64,000 nt of DNA from Coriolopsis trogii. Its lineage: Eukaryota > Basidiomycota > Agaricomycetes > Polyporales > Polyporaceae. The notes below the pieces were generated by a model that was given only the letters and a program-made list of their open reading frames with translations, made no database searches and was not told where the DNA came from. The translations under genes were made by a program, and so were the position numbers. The stretch lies in contig JAHYIO010000005.1 in assembly GCA_020543525.1 (NCBI GenBank), positions 1,054,001 through 1,118,000 on the forward strand. Reading direction: 5' to 3'. Below are positions 21,422 to 32,729 of this stretch, in pieces; position 1 is the stretch's first letter, and the number at the start of each line of letters is the position of its first letter.

Positions 21422-24400
21422 ATGCTTTCCCCCACCTTTCGTTCCCCGCGCGCGATCATCGAGGCGGGAGCGGTTACCCTTCCCGACCTGTACGAGTGGC
21501 ACGCGAAGAACAACCGCGACTACCCTCTCTTCCGATTCCATGACGGTACCGGCCTTCAACACGTCTCTTATGGGGATGCTATCAAAGGCATTCGACGCGC
21601 CGCAAGATACGTACAGTCGTTCGCTAACCCGACCTCGCGAGAGCCAATCGCGCTCCTCGCAAACGCTGGTTCGTGTTTTTCTACATCGCCATAGCACTCT
21701 AACTCGATCTGATTTGGTTCGTCTCTCCACGCAGACTCGATCACGTATACCATCACTTCCCTGGGCATACTCCGTGCAGGCCACATCCTGTTCACGATTT
21801 CGGTGCGGAATGCCTCGGCCGCCGTCGTCGAGCTCATGCAGCGCACGAACTGCCAGCATATACTGGTCTCCGAGGATGATCATATGCAAGCGCTGGCAGG
21901 CGCTGTGGTTCGCGAGTTGCCTGGGGTCCAGCTGCACCCCATACAGTCCTATGAGGATTTGTTCCTGAGCGTTTCGTTGGAGTCGGTGGACGACGAAGAC
22001 ATCGTGCCCGTCATGAATAGTGTTGACGATATCGGCATGATCTTGCACTCATCTGGTGGGTTGTGATGGTCAACCGTTGCAGTATCATGTCGGCATACAC
22101 TCATCTTCTTCTAAGGCTCGACGAGTCATCCGAAGCCCATATACTGGACCCATAAACGAATGGTCAGCAGGGGGACTACACCATGTGAGTAGGACCCACC
22201 GACGGTCGACTTTCTAGCATGCTGACACTGGCATCGTCCGACGGACAAGGGTACGGAGAAGTTGACTTGACAGGAAGCACCATCGCCTGCCATGCTACGC
22301 CCATTTTTCACGCTCTCGGATTTGGCCTTTATACCAGCTCTGTGAGTTATTATGTACCATTGGTCGCGCTTGGGGCGTGCGGTCGTTGAACGACGCCTTC
22401 ACTCTCTCTAGGTTGCTACAGGCATCATTCTCTGCGTGTTCCCTCCGCGACGCCCACCGATACGTCCTACACCTGAGAGTGCCTTTGACGGGGCCAGAGC
22501 CACCCGGGCGGACTATATATCCACCTTCCCTCCGTTTGTCGAGGTCAGTGTGTTCCTATATGGCTCTTCGAGTTGCACTCACCTATCGTACTTGCAGGTG
22601 TGGGCTCGTGACCCGCAGAAGGTGCTTCACTTGGCAAAGATCAAGGGAGTGGTGCGTCGACTACTGGGCTCAACGGTCTGACCATACTGAGTGAAAATGA
22701 CAGAGGTACGGTGGCGGAGAATTGAAACAGGAGGTCGGCGACGTGCTGGCTACTCAGGGCGTCTCGCTAATCATCTCGTATGGATGGTGAGGCCAGGCAG
22801 TCCCGCGGCGTTATAATTTCATTCGCTAACTGAGCGTAGCACCGAGGTGGGGGCAATAGCGAATGTGATGCCCGGTACGTTTGTCTTAGGCTACCGTATG
22901 CAGGGCATTGTGCTTAGTCTTATCGACAGCGAAGCCGGGCGTTGATTATGCCTATTTCACCATCTCTCCCTGGGTCGAAGCCACTTTCGTCGATGCCGGA
23001 GACGGAAAGTATGAGCTCGTTGTTCTGGTAAGTACTACGAGGAGTTATCAAACGTTACAATGCCCACCGCTAGTTCCAGTCACCGCCGGAGTGCCCGCTA
23101 GCGGTCGTGAATACGAAGATCGGTGATAGAGATGGCTACGCTACCAGCGACCTCGCTGTGCCCCACCCCTCTCGACCAGGCTTGTGGAAGTTATATGGTC
23201 GCCGAGACGACCAGATCGTTCTGTTATATGGCGAGAAGGTGAGTGTGGAACGCTGAGCGTATATGGGAACACTGAGTAACACAATCTGCATAGACCAACC
23301 CACTCCCTCTTGGTATGTGTGGCCTCACATCCTAGAGCTGCAACGTCAGGCCTATTGTGAATATTTTCCAGAGGGTATTATCAATGAAGACCCACATGTA
23401 CAAGATTGTCTCATCTTCGGCAACGGGAGAATCCAAAATGGGGTACTTGTTCAACCGAAGGCGGAATACGCCATTGATCTACAAGACCTACGACTGCTCG
23501 CGGACTTCAGGAACAAGATTTGGTGCGCACGAATAGTTCCGTAGCAGCACAGCTAGTCCTCACAAAGAGCAGGGTGACTGTCCAGCGTGCAAGCGAGTTC
23601 GCGCCCCAACAGTCTCGCATATTCAAAGAGGTGCCGCACGTTTTGCGCTCTACTCACGTCCGGTGCAATCTGACAAATCCATGTCGCAGATGATACTGGT
23701 GACTTCTCCATTGAAGCCATTTGACTACAACGCCAAAGGGAACGTTCGCCGCAACCCGATATTGAAACGCTATGCGCAGGAGATTGATGATCTATACGCC
23801 ACCGTCGCAGAAAGCGCACACACTGATCACGTTGCCCCTACGGCATGGGATGAGACGACTTCGACAACCTTCGTTCGCGCTGTGATACACAACGTGTTGC
23901 ATAAGTCAATACCAGACACTGCGGATCTCTTTCGCAACGGTTGTGATAGGTATGTTCTTTTCGTCCGGGGCATCACAGACAAGCGTTTCGAACTCGGTGA
24001 ACAGCTTGCAAGCTACATGGATACGCAATACTCTGCTCAAAGCAATCCGGGACCACTCACCTACAGCGGCATCTCGTGTGTCTATGGACATTGTTTACAA
24101 CTTCCCTAACATTAAAGCGCTGAGCAACGCCGTCCTTGGCGCCGTGGGTGACGAAGACGGTTTTATTACGACGACGACGACAACACAGGGCTTGTGGGAC
24201 CTCTCCGCGGCCTACTCTTCAGGGTTACCGCAGCGCCCTGATGGCCTCCGGGCCCGCGAACGCACAGGGGACGTTGTGCTGATCACCGGAACAACTAGAG
24301 GATTTGGTTGCGACGTCTTGGAACACTTGCTACGCGACGAACAGGTGCAGAAAGTATATGCCTTCAACCGTAAGACGGGACGGAGTATGGAAATGCAGAG

Positions 24401-25566
24401 GACTAGTTTCCGTGAGAGAGGGCTGGAGGAAAAGCTCCTCGGCTCTCCTCGGCTGGTAATGCTTGAGGTGGACTTGGATACTCCTGGATTTGGCGTTGAC
24501 TCGATCATACTGGACGAGGTGCGGGTACTGTTGCGACTGGAGACTACTTTGACTAATCCTACTGGGTTATATTAGATAAGGCTCTCTGTTACCCATATCA
24601 TGCATAACGGTGCGTTAGACATCTTCTCAATGCTACGCTTCTAATGCTCGATCGCAGCTTGGAAGGTGGACTTCAACCTCTCCCTTCCGTCATTCACGGC
24701 AGATCTCCAAGCCGTTCGCAACCTCATCGAACTCTCCTTGAGCGTACCCTACTATGATCCGCCGAAGATACAATTCGTCAGCTCTGTTGGCATTTTCAAG
24801 AGTAAGTGACGATCCGGAGCCTCTTGCCACATCGACCTGACGTTGCAGCAGATTATGCATCGCCAGGCCCCGTACCCGAGACAGCCGTTGATCCTTCCTC
24901 TTCCCTAGGCACGGGCTACTCAGAGGCCAAGTGGATTGCGGAGCGCACGCTTATTGGCGTGATGGAGCGCATGAGCGTTCCCGTGGTGATTGTGCGCCTT
25001 GGGCAGATATGCGGCGATCGTTTGGGGCACTGGAATGAACGCGAATGGTTTCCCGCCCTCGTCAAGTCGTCCTTGCTCACGCATTCGCTGCCCGATCGTG
25101 ACGAGGTGAGTAGAACGAATGTGTTTCTGGGATCGTCTCTCTGACTTGAAAGCTGGCGGCGCAGATGGTGACTTTCATCGAGAGCTATCCTGCAGCGCGC
25201 TCCTTTGTCGAGATGCGTCACTCCCCGAGTGGATCTTTCATCAACCTCGTTCACCCGCGTAGCGTACCATGGCGATCGCTCCTCGCGCCTTTGGCAGAAG
25301 AACTCAATGTCCCGCTCATCCCATACGATCGCTGGCTCTCTGACCTAGAGCAATGCGCAGGCACAAGCGATACGACCGATAATCCAGCGCTGCGTCTCTT
25401 GGGGTTCTTCCGGCGCGGGCCTGTCAGCACCTCCCATATTGCTTCGCACAACGCTCAGAGATATTCGGAGACACTCGCTGCGCTTCCTCAGCTGGACGGG
25501 AAAGACATCGCTCACAGATGGTTTGCTGGTTGGAGAAGGTCCAGATTCCTTCCCCCGAAGCAGTGA
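21422..25566 (+). CDS. NRPS-like protein: adenylation, carrier and thioester-reductase domains
   Basis: Multi-exon gene (at least 12 short introns) that reads as A-T-R without a condensation domain, the layout of Lys2-like carboxylic-acid reductases common in basidiomycetes. The adenylate-forming core shows ILHSSG then STSHPKPIYWTHKRM (A3), a GATVAxG-like region across 22660-22870, and WKLYGRRDDQIVLLYGEK followed across introns by TNPLPLEG (A7-A8). The carrier site is FRNGCD joined to SLQATWIRN, giving the phosphopantetheine serine. The reductase has the NAD(P)-binding DVVLITGTTRGFGCDVLEHL and the catalytic GYSEAKWIAER (Tyr-x3-Lys). Such enzymes activate an acid, load it on the carrier and release it as aldehyde or alcohol; the substrate is unknown. 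Its last exon region lies inside the right duplicated arm, and a broken copy lies at 10822-11250. I checked several awkward splices and found no forced frameshift, so it looks intact. Confidence 0.9.
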
Positions 25567-28465
25567 TGGGACACTGGTAGATTACTAGTGATTGGATATT
25601 GAGCCGTACTCGTGATACAGAGCTGAACTATCAGTATGTTCCGAGTCAAACGTCTGGGCCCTAAGCAATCTGACTCCAATATTGTATGTGCGATCAAGGA
25701 AGAGGACGAAGACGTATTGTGTATTGAACCATGAAGAAGCCGAACATGTAACAGGGAAGTGGAGGAAGGAGTGAGAAACGTAGCAAGATCTCGAAGCCCG
25801 CGCGACTTGTGAGCAGCCGGGGATTGAAACCGTGACTATGGCTCTGATCTCCCCAGCGCGCGGGTGAGGGAGGATGTCGAAGAGGAATCCAGGACGAGTG
25901 AGGCATATATGGGATCTATGAGGTACGAGACGACGATCGTAAGGGACGGTAAGCGGGAAAGGGAAAAGGACAATGCGCGCGAATGCGCTCTTCGGGCAAT
26001 GTGGTTTCGTCCGGCGAACCAAACTATCAAGGCTTTGGAAATGCCATAGTCTTGCAAAACTCCAGCAACTGCACGTTCTGTGCTTGATGGCTTTGCGAAA
26101 GACGTTCGACTTCCGCATGATGGGCCTTTGATAGTCGTTCAAGTTCATCCCGATGGGCCTTTGACAGTCGTTCAAGTTCATCCCGATGGGCTTGCACGGA
26201 GGCGTTCATGATATTCGAGAGGCGTGCAATCTCCGCCTCATGGGCCTGCTGCGACCTATCGAGCGCCTCCTTAAAGTCGGCCTTGAGCTCCTTCTTGAGC
26301 TCTGCCATGCGGCGGTCGGTGTCCTCTGCCATGCGTTGCCGTTCGGCCAGGAAATCTTTCACTGAGATCACATCTTTGTACCTGTAGTTTGTGTCGGAAG
26401 TAGTCGTAGATGCGCGCGAGTCGCGTCGCGCCCTGCTCGATCCTGAGGAGTTCATGATAGTCAGTCCGCTGGGCACTGTCCGCAAAACAACACGAGCGTC
26501 AGCATCCAAATCTGGCCAAGGATCGCCAAGCGACAAAAGGCACGTACGCTCGAGCAGGGCACTGCTGTCCTGCGAAGACGTCGTCCCATCTGATACTCTG
26601 CGTTCCCCACCTTTGGAGATCGGCGTCGACGACATGGGCCGTTGAGTGGGCGCCTTGGTAGTTTCGGACTTGGAGAGAGTCTGTGCAGGCCCACGAGGAC
26701 GCGTGTTGGCAGCGGGCGTGCTCGGTCGTCCGCTGCCCGCGCGGCTAGGGGAACGCGACGAAGACCTGGACCGTGGCATGGATTGACGTCGGGCAAGGGC
26801 TTGGCCCTCCACTGGAACCGTGGGCCGACGTTGCAGAGTATCCATGGCTGTAGAGGATAGTGCCTTGCGCACGTACTCCGGGGAGACAACACCAGTCATC
26901 GACATGTCTTCCATCGTCCCCGATGTCAGGTCGGCGGTCGAATGCGTTTGAGGCTCGGAGGGGACGATCCTAGTCAAGGACATATCCTGCGTCATGTTTG
27001 ACATCGAGTGTCCCTGCGAGACCTCGGGCACGCTGTTGCGGTTGCGAGTATCTTCTGCAGCGACTGTTCTGGGCCGCATTGCAGACTGCGGGGCGTCGTC
27101 ATGAAGAGCTCTCAGGTCACGAACCCTTATGAATTCGGGGAGCCCAACGAACAGGGGCTCAGGCTCGCGCTGGGAGGAGATGATGGCGAGAGCTCTGTCG
27201 GGCGGTGTCACAGCGCGCACATCTGTAAACCTCGGTCAGTATCTTGGCCGACATGGTCCCCACAACGTCATACGTACCCTGCGAACCTTCCGTTGAGACT
27301 TTGATGGGGGGTCCAGCAACCGGTGCAACAAGACGCTGGACGATCGGGAGCTGAGCTACATAGTCTTCATTCGTGGCGTCACTTGGGAGTAGCTCCGTTC
27401 GAGTGTATTCTAGTGACGATGAGTATCTCTCGCAGCATGGTAGACTTTCACACGCACCATCCTCGATAAGATCATCTGGATCCGGAGACGGTCCGCGCGG
27501 CGCGGGAGCGACATGGTCGTCCATATACGAGTCCGAAGAATCAGCGAACGAATCCGTGTCGTCGTTCGCATGCTCGGTGAGAGGGGTCGCTTGAGAGGAA
27601 ACGTCCGTGGCGGACTCTAAGTTCAGGTAAGAGGAGTCGCGAGAAAGCATCGGCATTGTAGTGATGACATCCAGCATCAGTTGGTTGATCTGTGTGTTGT
27701 TTTCGTCGAGGCGGTTGCTCAACGCTTCCAGATGGGGGTAGAGCCAGTCGCAGGAGTAATCGAAGAGTTCGACGAGACGCGGGAAAGCGCTGGAGAAAAC
27801 GGCGCGCTGTTCGGAGGAGATACAGGCCTTCCACCCTTCCTGGGGCTTGAAGGGAATCCTGTGACACGCCTCGTCGATGTGGGGGAAAGAGGACAGGGAC
27901 ATGGTGAAGGCGAACGCATCGCGAACGGCGCCGAGCAATGTTGTGAACTTGATAGTCCATCTTTCGTCAATCGGCGCATCCATAAGATCTTCCGTATCTA
28001 GAAAGCGGGTGACGTCCTGGGCAGCGTCCGACCGTAGGTCGTCCTCCGTCAGGCGACGGCAAACATCTTGTTTGTACTGGTCCCAGTCGTCACCGTTATT
28101 GACCACCGAGTCGTTGAGAGGATGCCTGCGAGACATTTCGGTCCGTTTGGATCGTCTAGAGCGAGGTCTAAGGTTAAAAAGATGAGGAGCACGGTGTTTG
28201 AGGATTGTAAGATGGATGTTCGGGGAAAGAGCGCCAGTGGCTGAGGGCTGAGGACAATCTGAGGGAGACACATGGCCTCGCAGCGGCGTGCTCATGGTCG
28301 ATAATATTAAGATTTGCCGGAGTGTGGTCCTGGGAGGAGGTGCCCGCACCGGACCCTGGTGGTTAACTGTTGGCAGCTATGTTGTTTGCCAACCAATCTC
28401 ACAACGGGTTTCGAATTTGAACGCGCCCGAAATACTCGTGTCCGTCACGTGGGTCGCGTGTCTGC
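25187..28465 (-). repeat. Right arm of the 3.3-kb inverted duplication
   Basis: Reverse-complement partner of 7940-11250. It starts inside the last coding exons of the NRPS-like gene (at TATCCTGCAGCGCGCT), includes coiled-coil copy B, and fades out near GTCGCGTGTCTGCAAGC. The NRPS-like gene is complete here and truncated in the other arm, so this arm contains the parental sequence at least for that part. Confidence 0.9.
26027..28295 (-). CDS. Coiled-coil protein of unknown function, duplicated copy B, 713 aa
   Basis: Mirror copy of the gene at 8089-10390. Exon 1 is 28295-27278, and introns are 27277-27223 (55 bp) and 26547-26476 (72 bp), the same sizes as in copy A. Total span is 33 bp shorter than copy A, matching exactly one missing 11-residue coiled-coil unit. 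Differences are scattered substitutions such as MSRRHPLND for MSHTHPLND, DSYMDD for DSYGDD and MAFPKP for MAFPKH. The same layout is present: N-terminal helical region, acidic Ser-rich middle, RS/Pro-rich stretch and C-terminal coiled coil. Convergent with the NRPS-like gene, whose stop is 460 bp away. Function unknown. Met at 28136 is an alternative start. Confidence 0.72.
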
Positions 28466-29262
28466 AAGCAAGCGCTACGAGAGCGCGTCGCAGAGCGCGC
28501 ATTAACGATCGCGCGACGCGTCCAGACGTGTTGACGCTGCGAGTCGCGACATGCTTGCGGGAATGTTCGCTTAGAGGCCGAGTTTTGGCTCGGTGATCTT
28601 GGAATGAATACTTTGGCTAGCTGAGGCTGTCACCGTACATGTACTACATACAACAACTACGCATACCCAGACCCATCAGAACCCGAGTCCTATGAAAAGT
28701 TGCGCACAATCCGCTGGACCTTAAAGCTCTCATCCTTGCGCCCACACATGTGCAGCACCCCCGCGCGGAGCTCGGTCGCTCGGTATAACAGGTCGGAAAG
28801 AGAACATCATGATGGCGTGGATCCTGATGCCCAGTCGCACGGCTGGCGATGACCTGCGTACTGTCGACCATTCATTGTGGCGATGACGACCCCGTGCTGC
28901 ATGGCTTGCAAGGCGAGGAAAGCAGTGGTTAGGAAGGCGGGAACGAGGTGCATATCCTCGAGAAAGAATGAACTGACGAGTTTTGACGAGGGTGCAGAAG
29001 GCAAGGGATTGGACAAAGGCTTTATGAGCAGATTGCGTCTGATTGCTACTCCATGGTATGGGAGCAACACAGATGAGATCCTGCACTATACAACTGCGAG
29101 CATACCTCGGGACCTCAAGCACGATCAAAACGTGCGCTTCGCCTGCGAGATGGAATATATGCGGCAACTCTGTGTGGTTTGATAGTGATTACCTGTTCAC
29201 ATGGCTAATGGCTACAGTCAGAGCGTACTATGGTCGCTCATTACTTGAAATATGACACGGCA
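28466..29262. other. Interval between the right arm and SLD5
   Basis: Frames up to 145 aa on the minus strand and 101 aa on the plus strand overlap one another, with no motif. The minus-strand stretch containing HLVPAFLTTAFLALQAMQHG is hydrophobic but cannot be joined to a plausible start. No gene is called. Confidence 0.4.
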
Positions 29263-30358
29263 TTACACCAGCTCGACCTCGCCTCGGAGTAGCAAGTGTT
29301 CGATAACGTAGTATGGAGTCAGGGATATCTGCCCTTTCTGCATCTCTGTCGAGCTCCCGCTGGTTATGACATGTCAGCTGAGGGGGAAAAGGCTTCGAAG
29401 CATGGCAGAAACGTACTCAGGCAACCGCATCGGTGGGCAGTCTACCAACGCATGTGCGAATACTGGTTTGAGCTTGTCGGGAGCGGGTACTACAGCCACA
29501 GCCACGGTCAGTACAAAAAGCGATAGCAACAGCAAGGTTATACGTGCTCATAGGCGGCATGAATGCAACATCTTCCTCTAGCGACCGTTGCTGCAATGGG
29601 AGGCTCTGCAGCACGGCTTGATTGAAATGATACTCTACCAGTCGCGCATATCTAGAGGACAGACGTCAGGCAACGACGTGATGTTGACACATGATCTCAC
29701 CTCTTCGCGTGATCGAGTTCGGCTTTGGACAACCTATCGTGCATGTCTTTCGTGGCGCTGATGAACTTGGCATACTTCTCTATCTACACACATAACCCAT
29801 CAGTATTCCGTCTGTTCATCAGAAAGCGAGCAGACCGAGAATCGCACCTTGTGTAGACGAGTCCGAACGTAAGAGCGAATCACGAATTTGACGCGCTCCA
29901 CCTCGGTCTGTACGAGCATGATGCGAAAATGCTCCTCCTCAGACGAGTCTGGATCAGCACGCAGCAGCTCGACGTCGTTGGACTAAAGCTAAAGTACATT
30001 AGGCTCTCTCCTGGCATGCCGACTCCAAACCAGTCGCACCGCGTTCGCGCATGCCGCATCGTGGTGACCCATGCACGAATCGTATGCTCACCTGCTTCCG
30101 AATGTGATCCAACAGCCGTCCTAGTAGCATCTCCTGGCCGGGCAGAATGTCGGGTGCGTGTCGTTCGTTCATCCAATGCCGTATGAGCTGCTGGAAGGGG
30201 GTCTCCTCGGCTACATCCTGCGGGAGCACACCTGGACGGTTTGCCCGAAAGTCATCCTCGATCGGGAAGTCGTCGTCCGCCGGAGCGTTGCGAGCACGGT
30301 CAATGAATGAAGGACCAGCCAGAGGCGCGTCAAAGTCATCGTCCCAGCCGTCAGCCAT
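29263..30358 (-). CDS. SLD5: GINS complex subunit SLD5
   Basis: Subunit of the GINS tetramer, part of the CMG replicative helicase. Several exons on the minus strand read in order. First is MADGWDDDFDAPLAG with TPFQQLIRHWMNERHAPDIL. After an intron come VELLRADPDSSEEEHFRIML and VERVKFVIRSYVRTRLHK. Then come IEKYAKFISATKDMHDRLSKAE and YHFNQAVLQSLPLQQRSLEE. Last are FAHALVDCPPMRLP and, across the final intron, QKGQISLTPYYVIEHLLLRG ending at TAA 29265-29263. The A-domain LLRADPDSEE...FRIMLVQTE block and the B-domain ending EVELV are typical of Sld5. Exon 1 is 30358-30092. A copy of the last exon lies at 11363-11487. Confidence 0.92.
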
Positions 30359-31054
30359 GTCGTTACAGTGGGATGAAGTAGAGGAAAGAGTTGTGTGGTG
30401 AGAGGCAAGTCGCGAACGCGTTCAACTGACGCGTCGTAGCGCGCTGAGATCAAGCTCGTATTGACGCCCGCGGCGAGTTTGATGCGTGTGATCACGTGTG
30501 CTGTGAAGCGCTTATCAAATATACCCTCCTCCTCCTCCTCCTCCTCCCTCTGAGCTCAGTTCGACTACTACTCTCGCGAACCTTTCTCGTTGTTGGAGAT
30601 TGTCACAGGGACGTGCAGGAAGCTGTGCATATGCCTTGGAGATCGACGAAGACTGGTGGGAGGCGATCATGTACGACGAAATCTCGTTTGCGCGGATGAC
30701 CTTCCCATGTGTCAATTTGACGACGCTGGTATCTACCCTTTGAATGTATGTATGACGCTGTCTCCCGTATTCTAAACGGACGTGTGGGCCACCTAGGTGT
30801 ATGATAGCATCTTCACGCTCTCAGAGTATCTGGCGGCCCGATTGCTCGCCTCGCGGCAGCGATGTCTACTTGATGGTGGCTCCGTCGTCCATCTACTCAA
30901 ACAAGATTCGACCATGTGGCATCACGATGGACTCTGTACTAATACATCTGGAGACCGGAGCGCTATGGATACAATTCGCAAATTTTTGCAACGAGGACAA
31001 TCCCGTCCCGGCGTACGTGCGTCCTTCCGCTCTTTCTTTCTTTCCTGTTCCAAG
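30359..31054. other. Interval with a (TCC)n tract and an unassigned coding-like fragment
   Basis: A TCC microsatellite occupies about 30526-30548. On the plus strand the frame around LEIDEDWWEAIMYDEISFAR and, after a possible intron ending at 30796, DSIFTLSEYLAARLLASR looks protein-like. It has no clear start, and its end runs into the 3' part of the opposing secreted-protein gene. It may be a gene remnant. I cannot name it. Confidence 0.35.
30526..30548 (+). repeat. (TCC)n microsatellite
   Basis: About seven uninterrupted TCC/CTC triplets lie just upstream of the coding-like fragment and about 170 bp upstream of the SLD5 start. Confidence 0.85.
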
Positions 31055-31883
31055 TCACGTCTGCATGTCGGCAAGCTGGAGGTACACCGGATAGCAGCTG
31101 CCAAACTCGTACGACCCGTCATTCTCCTCCACAGGGCCGTACACCACCACGTCCAGCGCAGACCCGGTCGCCGCCGCCGTCGACCGACAGAGCGAGAAAC
31201 CCTGCGTGGTCCCGCCGTGGGTCAACACGGCGAGCTCCGGGTGCGCCGGGTTGCCTCCCGCCGGCGAGCTGCCGACCTGTTCAGGCGAGCAGGGGATGTA
31301 CACGTGAGTCCTTGCGCGCGCGTGTCGAGTGGGAGACGGGAGGAACCAAGACTGACCATGCCGCAGTATATCTGCCCGACGCCCTGCCCGCCGCTCGCCA
31401 TCCGGAACGCAAACGGCGCGCCGCTGTCTACAGGGGCGGCTCCCGCCGTCGCGCTCTCGTGCGCGTCCGCGAGGAGCTTCGCGCTCTGCAGGGAGAACGT
31501 CGGCAGGTCCGAGTCGTCCTGTGGGTACGAGTCGATCGTCTGCCATGAGGGCCGTCGTCCGCGTCGTCGTAGTCCGCGTCAGCTGTTGCCTCAATCGTGA
31601 CACGTCGTCGGACGTTCGGCGCACTCACCGCCAACGACCGGTCCCCGGAGGAGACAGGAGGACCGAGGACGAGGCGCACGCCCGCCCCCTCGACCGTCGC
31701 CTCGCTCCCGTTCACGGCGAGGAGGTGGTACGGACCGCCGACGCCGAACGCGGTGTTGCCGAGCTGCGTGCACGGGGAGTCGTCCTGGCGGATGGAGTTC
31801 AAACTGCGAGGGAGAGCACTGGCCCCGGCGACTGCGCCCGCTAGCACGAGGGTGGTATGAGTGGGGAGGTTCGAGAACATCAT
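31055..31883 (-). CDS. Secreted protein, paralogue of the one at 42748-43486
   Basis: Three exons on the minus strand start at MMFSNLPTHTTLVLAGAVAG, a signal peptide followed by ALPRSLNSIRQ. The first intron separates SSGDRSLA from TIDSYPQDDSDLPTFSLQSA, and the second separates GQIYCGM from VGSSPAGGNPAHPELAV. The C-terminus is GFSLCRSTAAATG, then YEFGSCYPVYLQLADMQT. Four or five cysteines (SPCTQLG, QIYC, FSLC, GSCYPV) are shared in position with the paralogue and probably form disulphides. The HLLAVNGSE block also recurs in the paralogue, in a different part of the protein. No catalytic motif is visible. A TATA box lies about 80 bp upstream. Family unnamed to me; small secreted proteins of this kind are frequent in basidiomycetes. 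Confidence 0.78.
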
Positions 31884-32729
31884 GCTGAGTGGGTGTTGTT
31901 CGAGAGTGTCAGCGCAGGTAAGTGAGGTGAGATGAGATCCAAGGACTGACTTTCCCCTCTTATATGCTCGCAGACCTAGGTGGACGAATTGCCTCCCTGC
32001 AAGCTCGTGATCGAGGAGCGAGTGCCGAGTGGTGCGCTCGCAGACATGGTTGGAATACATGCCGCAGTGGAGTTTGAGAGTTGCCCATCCGCTCCAGTTG
32101 CCGAGGCCCGGCCCGGGAGAAACATCCCCATCGCCAAGGACGAGTGCCCTCTTCTCGCCTCCACGCTGTGCCCTTATGGAAAGGCGCCCGCCTGTGCGGA
32201 GATGTTACTCGGGTCGGCAAGAAGTATGTTCGACACACCCCGACGTATGTAGACATCATGCCGAGCTTCTGACGTCCGCCGTCCACAAACTGCGGCAGCC
32301 CCATGTTGTCATGCACCTCATCACCCCAACCTCACGGCCGCGCCTCAAGTACCGGTCAGACGAAGACAAGGGAACGGGACGGAGATGAAAACAAGCATCG
32401 AGTATCGACACTATCCGAATCCACTCGTAAAGCATACAAGAGTACAGGTTCATACTAAACGCGCGGAGGCGCGGGTCAAGCAAACAGTCGTTCAAGAACA
32501 TGAAATGGTGTACGTATCCGGTCATGAAAGCTATCGACCTCGTCAAGAATCTAGCATAATCCTCCTTCCTTCTCCACCGATCCAAAAACCATCAACCACG
32601 CTCTCCAGTAGTCGTACACAAGATTGGGAACGATGACTCCAAGACAACAAACGCATGCACCGCGACTCGAATGAAAAGAAACGGACCTCTCTCGCCGACA
32701 CTGACACCTATCGTCTACGCGAAAGCGTG
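31884..32729. other. Promoter of the secreted-protein gene and intergenic DNA
   Basis: No supported gene. The left 100 bp is the promoter of the minus-strand secreted protein. The right part is the 3' flank of the CNNM-type gene. Confidence 0.5.
31960..31965 (-). promoter_or_regulatory. TATA box of the secreted-protein gene
   Basis: On the minus strand TATAAG lies about 80 bp before the ATG at 31883. Confidence 0.45.

Noticed and set aside
28640..29182. 145-aa and 101-aa frames opposite each other
   Set aside because: They are mirror frames without motif, and I found no convincing splice structure.
30590..31054. Coding-like plus-strand fragment (DEDWWEAIMYDEISFAR)
   Set aside because: The sequence looks like protein, but no family, start codon or 3' end could be established. 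It runs into the opposing secreted-protein gene.
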